A program made the translations under genes and the position numbers. From Oxalobacteraceae bacterium UBA5157 (GTDB taxonomy: Bacteria; Pseudomonadota; Gammaproteobacteria; Burkholderiales; Burkholderiaceae_D), in contig DHXL01000324.1 in the NCBI GenBank assembly GCA_002415335.1, positions 19,335 through 27,143 on the forward strand: a stretch of 7,809 nt of DNA, given 5' to 3'. Of this stretch, positions 1 through 5,745 are shown piece after piece. The notes under the pieces were generated by a model that was not told the origin of the DNA, searched no databases, and saw only the letters and a list, made by a program, of their open reading frames with translations. Numbering within the stretch: the first letter of the stretch is position 1; the number at the start of each line of letters is the position of its first letter.

Positions 1-981
1 AATCTGCATATGGTCGCGCATGCCGGCATTTCGGAACATCTGGTGGACTCCGAACACTGCCTTAAGATGGGGGAGTGCCTGTGCGGCGCGGCGGCGGCTC
101 ACAAGCTGACGGTGGTGCACGACTTGCGCCAGATGGACGAAACAAATACGATGCAATGCCACCGAGAGGGATTCGTGACGGTATCGGTGTTCCATATCCA
201 TGCCCACGAACAGCATCTGGGATTCTTTAATCTGCACTTTCGACAGCCCAAGATTTTCGATCGACGCGAAGTCGCGTTGCTTGAGACATTGGGCCAGTTG
301 CTGGGGATTGCAATCGAAAACATGCGTCTGGCAAACCGCGAACGCGAAATGGCCGTGTCCGAAGAACGCAACCTGGTGGCGCAAGGACTGCATGACAGCA
401 TTGCACAGGGCTTGACGTTTCTGAATCTTCAGGTGCAAATGCTGGACGATTCGCTGCAAAACGGAAACCTGGATGAGGCGGCTGAGATCGTGCCGGCATT
501 GCAGGCCGGCGTGCAGGAGAGTTACGACGATGTGCGCGAGCTGCTGGTGAATTTTCGCTCGCGCCTGGCGGAGGGCGATTTGATTGCTTCGCTCGAAAAT
601 ACCGTCGCGAAATTCGAGCGGCAAACCGGCATCGCCACCGAATTCATCGCCGACGCCGACGGCGCGCCATTCCCGCGCGAGCAGCAATTGCAGGTGTTAT
701 TCATCGTCCAGGAAGCGTTGTCGAATATTCGCAAGCACGCGATGGCGACCAAGGTGGAGATTCGGCTGACGGACCGCCATCATTTCGCGCTGACGATACA
801 CGACAATGGCGTTGGTTTTGACGCCGCAATCCTGCGCAGCCAGAGCGAGCGCCATGTCGGACTCAATATCATGCATGAACGGGCGCAACGGATACACGCA
901 TCGCTCGCCGTGACCTCGGAAACGGGCAATGGCGCCACCGTCACCTTGAACCTGCCGTACGAGCAACGTCTCGCCGCTTAA
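1..981 (+). CDS. NarX-type sensor histidine kinase, C-terminal part (5' end outside window)
   Basis: This is the cytoplasmic end of a two-component sensor kinase that autophosphorylates on histidine and passes the phosphate to the regulator encoded next. The frame is open to base 1, so the Met at position 10 is probably internal. Counting from the first codon, residues 1-110 look like the end of a GAF-like sensor module with a Cys cluster (C20, C26, C28). A linker helix leads to a HisKA_3 dimerisation domain with phospho-acceptor H131 in GLHDSIAQ. The HATPase part follows: N-box EALSNIRKHA near 238-247, G1 box DNGVGFD at 268-274, G2 box HVGLNIMHERA near 285. This domain order and the HisKA_3 type match the NarX/NarQ/DegS class. 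The missing N-terminus would normally hold membrane segments and the signal-binding domain. Nitrate or nitrite as the signal is family-level inference; no nitrate metabolism gene is in view. Confidence 0.93.
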   Translation, partial: NLHMVAHAGISEHLVDSEHCLKMGECLCGAAAAHKLTVVHDLRQMDETNTMQCHREGFVTVSVFHIHAHEQHLGFFNLHFRQPKIFDRREVALLETLGQLLGIAIENMRLANREREMAVSEERNLVAQGLHDSIAQGLTFLNLQVQMLDDSLQNGNLDEAAEIVPALQAGVQESYDDVRELLVNFRSRLAEGDLIASLENTVAKFERQTGIATEFIADADGAPFPREQQLQVLFIVQEALSNIRKHAMATKVEIRLTDRHHFALTIHDNGVGFDAAILRSQSERHVGLNIMHERAQRIHASLAVTSETGNGATVTLNLPYEQRLAA

Positions 982-986
982 CGATT

Positions 987-1712
987 ATGGACAACAGGAA
1001 TATGGACACTCCGAACCGACTCATCAGCATCTTGCTGGTCGATGATCACGCGCTATTCCGTAGCGGCATCCGGTCCTTGCTGCAGCGCCAGGCCGACTTT
1101 TCCGTGGTCGGCGAAGCTGCCGACGGTGTGGAAGGAATCAAGCGTGTACAGCAGTTGCAGCCGGATGTCGTGCTGCTCGACTTGAACATGTCGGGCATGT
1201 CCGGGATCGAATCGCTGCAATTGATGCGGCAGAGCAGCCCGAAGACCGCGATCATCATGCTCACCGTATCCGAGGATGCGGAAGACCTGACGGCGGCGCT
1301 GCAGGCCGGTGCGTGCGGCTATCTGATCAAGAACATCGATGCCGACTATCTGGTGCGCGCGATTCGGCGCGCCGCCGCCGGCGAGCCGGTGGTGGCCGAG
1401 GCGATGACCGCGAAACTCATTGCACAGCTACAGGGTGGCGGCACGCGCCGTGCCGATCCTCCTTCCGAGTTCGATCGCCTGACGCCGCGCGAAAAGGATA
1501 TTCTTGCGTGCCTGGCGCGCGGGGAGAGCAACAAGAGTATCGCGCGTCGCCTGGAGCTCGCGGAGAGCACCGTCAAGATCCACGTGCAAAACGTGTTGAA
1601 GAAGCTCAAGCTCTCCAGTCGGGTACAGGCCGCAGTGTTTGCCGTCGAGCATCGCATGCTCAGCGGATCCGAGGTGAAGAAGCCGACCTGTGATGAGTCG
1701 ATCGACGACTGA
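987..1712 (+). CDS. NarL/FixJ-family response regulator
   Basis: A complete 241-residue DNA-binding response regulator, the evident partner of the upstream kinase: only 5 bp separate the genes, so they are probably cotranscribed. The receiver domain (about 13-130) has the acidic pair D19-D20, phospho-acceptor D65 in VVLLDLNMSG, T93 and K115. A linker leads to a LuxR-type helix-turn-helix at about 164-222 (LTPREKDILACLARGESNKS, then the recognition region around AESTVKIHVQNVLKKL). Length and arrangement are normal for NarL-like regulators. A second ATG at 1002 would trim five residues (MDNRN) and is equally compatible with the receiver domain; neither start has a strong ribosome binding site, as expected for a tightly linked second gene. 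The C-terminal tail after about residue 226 is polar and probably unstructured. Targets cannot be read from the sequence; nitrate/nitrite-responsive control is the usual role of the closest family. Confidence 0.93.
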   Translation: MDNRNMDTPNRLISILLVDDHALFRSGIRSLLQRQADFSVVGEAADGVEGIKRVQQLQPDVVLLDLNMSGMSGIESLQLMRQSSPKTAIIMLTVSEDAEDLTAALQAGACGYLIKNIDADYLVRAIRRAAAGEPVVAEAMTAKLIAQLQGGGTRRADPPSEFDRLTPREKDILACLARGESNKSIARRLELAESTVKIHVQNVLKKLKLSSRVQAAVFAVEHRMLSGSEVKKPTCDESIDD

Positions 1713-1877
1713 ATACGGCGCCATCCAACGCCTCCCGATTCCTCTAGCTGAACCCATGCTGTGATAGTATGGACACGTCGTCGTTCATCGCTATTTCGTG
1801 CGTCATCCATATCCAGCAACGCCTGCTACTGTTTGTGGCGCCGGCGATGAGCAGATGCCGTCATCTCCCCCACTTTC

Positions 1878-1946
1878 GCGCTTGACGCGCAGCCACTTTT
1901 TTAACCGCCTCGATCGGCCGGTCGTGTTGCCTTGCGCTTGATGCGC
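1878..1946. repeat. Two copies of GCGCTTGAYGCGC upstream of the 1987 gene
   Basis: GCGCTTGACGCGC (1878-1890) and GCGCTTGATGCGC (1934-1946) differ at one base and start 56 bp apart. Each has GCGC at both ends around a 5-bp core, so each is a partial dyad. They lie 41-109 bp before the start codon at 1987, a plausible place for operator sites. A GC-rich genome gives some chance of such matches. No regulator is assigned. Confidence 0.4.
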
Positions 1947-1970
1947 GACGCGCACCGCGAGCGGTTGAAC

Positions 1971-1977
1971 GGAAGGA
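1971..1977 (+). promoter_or_regulatory. Ribosome binding site of the recombinase-family gene
   Basis: GGAAGGA ends 9 bases before the ATG at 1987. It is the only good Shine-Dalgarno-like site nearby and fixes that start. I see no convincing -35/-10 pair in 1713-1970: a TTGACG at 1882-1887 has no partner at a suitable distance. Confidence 0.75.
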
Positions 1978-1986
1978 TAATTCCCT

Positions 1987-4026
1987 ATGTCGGTCGACCT
2001 CATTCTCGCGCAGTTGACGATTGCCGGCAACGGACGCGATATCGGCTTGCTGCGTGACCTGGTGAGCGATTTGCGCCCGCGCCGCGCGGACGACACCGAA
2101 CAGGCGACCCGGAATCTGCAAGCGCTGTGCCACGTCCTCGATGCCAATCCGGTGCAGGCGCTGGCGCTGCGTGCGTACCTCGAGCGCGTCATTTGCTCGC
2201 GCAAACTATTGCATCTGCTGACCGATACCGGCATTACGCCTAGCATCGGATTCTGGAGTGCGGTGTGGCATAGCGTCAACTACAAATGGTTGCCGCCGAT
2301 GGTGCGGGACGACTATTTCAAGGACGTTTTCGGCGAGATTTTCGATCGCACCGACGACCACCGCTGGGTCTGCGCGGTGGACGACGCGGTATGGACCGGC
2401 GTCGCGCAGGCGCTCGGTTTCAATCAGCGCGAAGCGACATCGCTGCGGACCCGGGTGCTGCAGGAATTGCTGGGCGCGATCCAGGTCCTGTCGTACCGCA
2501 TCACCGCAATCGGACTGGAAGCTGAACTGGTTCGCAACTATCCGGCGATCGAAGAGTTCGAGTCGCCTTTCCTGCACCAGAACGCCGAACTCAACCACTA
2601 CATCGGCGCGTACAGTGCCTGGCTGGCAGATCACGGCACGGAGCGTGAAGACAGTCGCCATCTCGACGTCTTGCTGACGCAATGCGAAGAGATCGTCGGC
2701 AAGATCCGCCGTGCCTCCGCGGTCCATGGCACCTCGGTCAGCTTGACGCGCCTGCTGTTAATGCTGACGCAGAGCATCGAGCGGCTGCGCACCTTGCTGG
2801 CATTGCTGGATGTGCGTCAGGCCGATCAGGTGACGCCGGTCGCTGTGCATCTGTTCAAGGCCCTGGTGGCGGCCGATAATCGGAAACACAGCCTGTCCGA
2901 CCTGGTCAGCGCCAATACCGAGCTGCTGGCACTGCAAGTCACCGAGCACGCCAGCCGCACCGGCGAGCATTATGTGGCGAACACGCGCAGTGAATGGTTC
3001 GGCATGATGCGTTCGGCCGCGGGCGCCGGGGTCATCGTCGGATTCATGGCGCTGCTCAAGGTACTGTCCGGCACGCTGTCGCTGGCGCCGTTCGGTCACG
3101 CCTTGTTGTACAGCCTGATTTACGCGCTCGGCTTCATCCTGGTCTACATGCTGCATTTCACGATCGCCACCAAGCAGCCTGCCATGACCGCCGCGCTGAT
3201 GGCGCTGGCGCTCGACAGCGGCAAGCGGAAGCTCGATGACTTGACCGAGCTGGCGGTGCGCGTGCTGCGCTCGCAATTCATCGCGATCGCCGGCAACGTG
3301 GCGCTGGTCATCCCGGTCGCCTATCTGATCGGATGGCTTTGGCTGCCGCTGACCGGCCATCCGTTGGCCGCGCCGGATCAGGCACAGCGGCTGCTGCACG
3401 ATCTCGATCCGATCCATAGCCTCGCGCTGCCGCACGCGGCGATTGCCGGCGTCTGCCTGTTCCTGGCGGGCCTGATCTCCGGCTATTACGACAACAAGGC
3501 GGCGTACGCCAATATAGCCGGCCGCTTGCAGCAGTTGAAGTGGCTGGCGCGTCTGCTCGGCCAGGCACGGCTGGCCAGGATTGCCAATTATGTTGGCGAC
3601 AATCTGGGCGCGCTGGCGGGTAATTTCTTCTTTGGCGTAATGCTTGGCACCATCGGCACGTTCGGTATCTTTTTCGGACTGCCGCTTGATATCCGCCACA
3701 TCACCTTCTCCAGCGCGAACTTCGCTTTTGCACTGGCCGGACTTGGGAACCAATTAAGCGCACAGCAATGGATGCTGTCGATCGCCGGCCTGATGCTGAT
3801 CGGCCTGACCAATCTGGCGGTCAGCTTTGCACTGGCACTGACGGTCGCGCTGCGCTCGCGCCGCGTCAACCTCAAGCAGGAATGGTCGATGGCGGGGATG
3901 TTATGGCGTCGCTTTTGTTTCGCGCCGCGCGATTTTTTCCTGCCGCCGACGGATCCGTCGCCAGTGCCGCTCGCTTCGCTTATCGAGGACTCCGGTGCTC
4001 ACGTCGATCATACTAAAACCGAGTAG
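1987..4026 (+). CDS. Membrane protein of the site-specific recombinase (Gcr, PF10136) family
   Basis: A complete 679-residue protein that I place in the family databases call 'site-specific recombinase', found mainly in Betaproteobacteria, usually at about this length. Recognition rests on overall build and on stretches such as SVNYKWLPPM (96-105) and the glycine- and aromatic-rich NFFFGVMLGTIGTFGIFFG (546-564) followed by LPLDIRHITFSSAN. Residues 1-335 are soluble and mostly helical. The C-terminal half has about six or seven hydrophobic spans, near 343-361, 368-392, 430-452, 483-500, 540-565, 573-588 and 596-622, followed by a basic tail segment (RSRRVNLK). I see neither a Tyr-recombinase R-H-R-Y set nor a serine-recombinase catalytic domain, so the label does not follow from the sequence. 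The gene stands alone, with its own ribosome binding site and a convergent neighbour. Molecular function is unknown. Confidence 0.85.
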   Translation: MSVDLILAQLTIAGNGRDIGLLRDLVSDLRPRRADDTEQATRNLQALCHVLDANPVQALALRAYLERVICSRKLLHLLTDTGITPSIGFWSAVWHSVNYKWLPPMVRDDYFKDVFGEIFDRTDDHRWVCAVDDAVWTGVAQALGFNQREATSLRTRVLQELLGAIQVLSYRITAIGLEAELVRNYPAIEEFESPFLHQNAELNHYIGAYSAWLADHGTEREDSRHLDVLLTQCEEIVGKIRRASAVHGTSVSLTRLLLMLTQSIERLRTLLALLDVRQADQVTPVAVHLFKALVAADNRKHSLSDLVSANTELLALQVTEHASRTGEHYVANTRSEWFGMMRSAAGAGVIVGFMALLKVLSGTLSLAPFGHALLYSLIYALGFILVYMLHFTIATKQPAMTAALMALALDSGKRKLDDLTELAVRVLRSQFIAIAGNVALVIPVAYLIGWLWLPLTGHPLAAPDQAQRLLHDLDPIHSLALPHAAIAGVCLFLAGLISGYYDNKAAYANIAGRLQQLKWLARLLGQARLARIANYVGDNLGALAGNFFFGVMLGTIGTFGIFFGLPLDIRHITFSSANFAFALAGLGNQLSAQQWMLSIAGLMLIGLTNLAVSFALALTVALRSRRVNLKQEWSMAGMLWRRFCFAPRDFFLPPTDPSPVPLASLIEDSGAHVDHTKTE

Positions 4027-4204
4027 AACAACGCAACTTCCCACGCTTCCGTAGCCGGCGGCGCGAATGAAATGCCGAAGCGCGGCATGGAGCGCAAGCT
4101 GCCAACCGATAGTCGAGTGCTTGGCTCGCCGGCGCAACGAAGCAGGCCGGTTCCGGCTGGATAGCTAGTCGCGTGTCCACACATTGCGAACCCATCGCGC
4201 GATC
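4027..4204. other. Spacer between convergent genes; no clear terminator
   Basis: These 178 bp separate two genes that end towards each other. Short GC-rich pairings exist, for example GCCGG-TT-CCGGC around 4145-4157, but the loop is too short and no T-tract follows on either strand. Open frames across this stretch lack ribosome binding sites and recognisable domains, and I treat it as non-coding. Confidence 0.5.
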
Positions 4205-4972
4205 TCATTTTCCGCCACTTTCGGTGCCGTAGTGGCGGGCATAGCGCGCATCCAGATTGGACAGGCGCAGTATCAGGAACAAATCCGCGCTTTGAAATTC
4301 GGGATCCCAGGCAGGCGCGCCGCAGATCCAGCCACCGGAGCGCAGGTAGCCTTTGATCAGCGGCGGAATGTGCGGCTTGATGTCGGAACTCAGTTCCTGA
4401 ATCGGGAACGGCAAATGCGGCGTAACGCCATATTCCGATGGTGCCATATGCATTTTCGACATTTCGTCGTACACCGCGACGGCATTGTGACCGCCGTCGG
4501 CCAGACTCATGCTGGCGCAGCCGATCAGATAATCGCAACGTTCGCGCTGCATATAAGCCGCCAGCCCGGACCACAGCAGCATGATCACGCTGCCGCTGCG
4601 GTAATTCGGGTGGATGCATGCGCGTCCCGCTTCGACGATGCGATCGCGCAGATTGTCGAGCCGGCTCAGATCGAACTCTCTCTCGGAATAGAGACGTCCT
4701 AATCGGCGTGCCGCGCCCGCACTCAGCAGACGGTAGGTGCCGACCACCTTGAGCGTGGTGGTGTCACGCACAATCAGGTGGTCGCAATAATCGTCGAACT
4801 CGTCCTTGTCAAGGCGATCGTCGCTGGCCAGCGCCGACAAGCCCGATCCTTCGACGAAGACCTTGTAGCGCAGGCGCTGAACTTCGCGCACTTCCTTCGA
4901 CGTGGTCGCCAAACTCAGGACCAGTTTGGCGGAGCGTATGGTGGTTGCAGCAGAAGTAACTTGTCGTTGCAT
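4205..4972 (-). CDS. OlsB-like GNAT N-acyltransferase (ornithine-lipid type)
   Basis: A complete 255-residue member of the acyltransferase family that includes OlsB, which moves a 3-hydroxyacyl chain from acyl carrier protein to the alpha-amino group of ornithine, the first step to phosphorus-free ornithine lipids; databases also label members 'putative hemolysin'. Visible family features are VQRLRYKVFVEG (31-42), the acidic DEFDDYCDHLIVRD (57-70), the strand VVGTYRLL (76-83), the core EAGRACIHPNYRSGSVIMLL (114-133), YLIGCASM (148-155) and the C-terminal PPLIKGYLRSGGWICGAPAW (203-222) ending in DLFLILRLSNLDARYARHYG. It resembles AHL synthases only in fold. The ATG at 4972 has GAGGA six bases upstream. 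No olsA-like O-acyltransferase lies beside it, so a second gene elsewhere would have to finish the lipid. Substrate is inferred from family; other amino acids are possible. Confidence 0.87.
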   Translation of the reverse strand: MQRQVTSAATTIRSAKLVLSLATTSKEVREVQRLRYKVFVEGSGLSALASDDRLDKDEFDDYCDHLIVRDTTTLKVVGTYRLLSAGAARRLGRLYSEREFDLSRLDNLRDRIVEAGRACIHPNYRSGSVIMLLWSGLAAYMQRERCDYLIGCASMSLADGGHNAVAVYDEMSKMHMAPSEYGVTPHLPFPIQELSSDIKPHIPPLIKGYLRSGGWICGAPAWDPEFQSADLFLILRLSNLDARYARHYGTESGGK

Positions 4973-4978
4973 GCTTCA

Positions 4979-4983
4979 TCCTC
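4979..4983 (-). promoter_or_regulatory. Ribosome binding site of the acyltransferase gene
   Basis: GAGGA on the minus strand, six bases before the ATG at 4972; it supports that start. Confidence 0.75.
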
Positions 4984-5034
4984 GTGATGGTGACGGATCA
5001 AGCGTAGCGGCCTATTACTTCAACAAAATGACGG

Positions 5035-5055
5035 TGTCATGTCGGTTCCATGACA
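5035..5055 (-). promoter_or_regulatory. Perfect dyad TGTCATG-N7-CATGACA, possible Pho box or other operator
   Basis: Two 7-bp arms in perfect inverted symmetry around a 7-bp spacer lie 63-83 bp before the acyltransferase start. On the minus strand, 5056-5039 reads ATGTCATGGAACCGACAT, which by my count matches 13 of 18 positions of the E. coli Pho-box consensus (two CTGTCAT-like heptamers 4 bp apart). The best following -10-like hexamer, TAATAG at 5017-5012, is about 21 bp away, farther than usual for PhoB promoters. The perfect symmetry fits a dimeric repressor operator as well as or better than PhoB. Confidence 0.35.
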
Positions 5056-5093
5056 TGACCGCAATCTCGTAACAACGGTCTACGCTGGCGCAC

Positions 5094-5192
5094 ATGTCCG
5101 GAAAACAGCTACCCGGACTGCTTGAACTTGAACAGCTGATCCTGGATGGCGCATGGGTCGCGCGGAAGGTACGGGAGTGGGTAGACGCTTGA
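5094..5192 (+). CDS. Possible 32-residue small protein (doubtful)
   Basis: An ATG-to-TGA frame encodes 32 residues beginning MSGKQLPGLLELEQLILDGA and ending in WVDA. The middle is leucine-rich with regularly spaced charges, compatible with one amphipathic helix. No Shine-Dalgarno sequence precedes it and an in-frame stop lies at 5070-5072. It could be chance in a 491-bp spacer, or a leader peptide or small protein. No family recognised. Confidence 0.15.
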   Translation: MSGKQLPGLLELEQLILDGAWVARKVREWVDA

Positions 5193-5271
5193 AGCGGCGT
5201 GCGGCACAGCTTATTGCACCCGTGACCTGCTTCGGCGGTTAGCCGGTCATCGTGCAGTCACATGAATTTTA

Positions 5272-5277
5272 TATGAT
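5272..5277 (+). promoter_or_regulatory. Candidate -10 element (TATGAT)
   Basis: TATGAT matches 5 of 6 bases of the sigma-70 -10 consensus and sits in an AT-rich patch (5261-5277) that stands out in this GC-rich region. No good -35 hexamer lies 16-18 bp upstream, so any promoter here would be weak or activator-dependent. It would give the small membrane-protein gene at 5464 a leader of about 180 bases that includes the GACGCAC cluster. Confidence 0.3.
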
Positions 5278-5319
5278 CGTCTCCGCTGTACACACAATCG
5301 ATAGGTGTGACGGCAGGTC

Positions 5320-5349
5320 GGTGCGTCGGACGCACGAATCTGACGCACC
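5320..5349. repeat. GACGCAC cluster: one inverted and two direct copies
   Basis: GGTGCGTC (5320-5327) is followed by GACGCAC (5329-5335) and GACGCACC (5342-5349). As RNA, the first copy can pair with the second (a 5-bp stem GTGCG/CGCAC with a 5-base loop) or with the third (8 bp with a 14-base loop), so two hairpins exclude each other. As DNA, it is a triple site that could bind a regulator. It lies 115-144 bp before the start at 5464; only a short T stretch follows (GTTTCC). Confidence 0.5.
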
Positions 5350-5450
5350 GTTTCCTTGCACTCATCGTGATATCGCGGCCTGAAATACTTCCTTCAAAGC
5401 GCCGTCATCTCGAATCGTTACCATCTCACAGTCGGTGTTCCATCAGGCAT

Positions 5451-5457
5451 GGAGGGA
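5451..5457 (+). promoter_or_regulatory. Ribosome binding site of the 82-residue protein
   Basis: GGAGGGA ends six bases before the ATG at 5464. It overlaps the codons just after an upstream in-frame ATG (5449), which has no such site of its own, so 5464 is the better start. Confidence 0.75.
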
Positions 5458-5463
5458 TTTACC

Positions 5464-5712
5464 ATGAAACCTTCAAGCAAATCTTCTCGAAGATTTGTAA
5501 ATTGCATCGCCGTGGGATTTTGCGTCATGAGTTTCGCGCTCTTTCTGGATCCCATGAACCCGAATGATTTCCTCGCGCTCGCGCTTTCTGCGCCCTTGGA
5601 AACGATTCGTGAATCGTATGGCATCCAATCTGCGGCCTCCTTCTGGATAAGTGTTGTGCTCATATCCTTCGGTGTCATTGGCTTGTGCCAAGGTCGGGTC
5701 AGAAATGAATAA
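5464..5712 (+). CDS. Small protein with two membrane segments, family unknown
   Basis: An 82-residue protein that I do not recognise. A basic N-terminus (MKPSSKSSRR) precedes a first hydrophobic span at about 11-28. The middle (29-58) is a mixed loop, DPMNPNDFLALALSAPLETI onwards, and a second span runs from about 59 to 75, ending with a charged tail (GRVRNE). The positive-inside rule places both ends in the cytoplasm with the loop outside. Two cysteines (C15, C20) lie in the first span and one (C75) at the end of the second. The start is fixed by a strong GGAGGGA site. The gene converges on the peroxidase gene with 33 bp between stop codons, and shares its upstream spacer with the divergent acyltransferase. 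The Shine-Dalgarno site and the coherent hydrophobic pattern argue that it is real. Function unknown. Confidence 0.65.
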   Translation: MKPSSKSSRRFVNCIAVGFCVMSFALFLDPMNPNDFLALALSAPLETIRESYGIQSAASFWISVVLISFGVIGLCQGRVRNE

Positions 5713-5745
5713 CGGTTAGCTTCCAGATCGCATTCGCGGGTCGCT

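Larger units (their letters stand above)
4973..5463. other. 491-bp divergent intergenic region, rich in short repeats
   Basis: This stretch lies between two divergently transcribed genes and must hold promoters for both. It contains the dyad at 5035-5055, an AT-rich patch at 5261-5277, a 5-bp dyad CACAC-N9-GTGTG at 5291-5309, the GACGCAC cluster at 5320-5349 and a purine-rich ribosome binding site at 5451-5457. Longer open frames here, such as one from 5307, overlap the better supported 5464 gene out of frame and show no recognisable protein features. Confidence 0.6.

Noticed and set aside
1853..1866. Short dyad AGATG-CCGT-CATCT after the response regulator gene
   Set aside because: Only 5 bp of stem, about 140 bp beyond the stop codon, with no T-tract; not enough for a terminator.
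2758..3753. 331-codon minus-strand frame inside the recombinase-labelled gene
   Set aside because: It is antisense to a coherent membrane protein, its product is dominated by Gln, Arg and His as expected from reading such a gene backwards, and no domain is visible.
4008..4619. Long minus-strand frame of 203 codons overlapping the acyltransferase 3' end
   Set aside because: It overlaps a well supported acyltransferase in another frame, has no ribosome binding site or recognisable domain, and is arginine-rich as expected of a GC-rich shadow frame.
4205..4972. Possible acyl-homoserine-lactone synthase
   Set aside because: The fold is related, but the core and C-terminal motifs match the OlsB/putative hemolysin group and no luxR-type quorum regulator gene adjoins it.
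5307..5567. 86-codon plus-strand frame overlapping the small membrane-protein gene
   Set aside because: No ribosome binding site, covers the GACGCAC repeats, and conflicts with the better supported frame at 5464.
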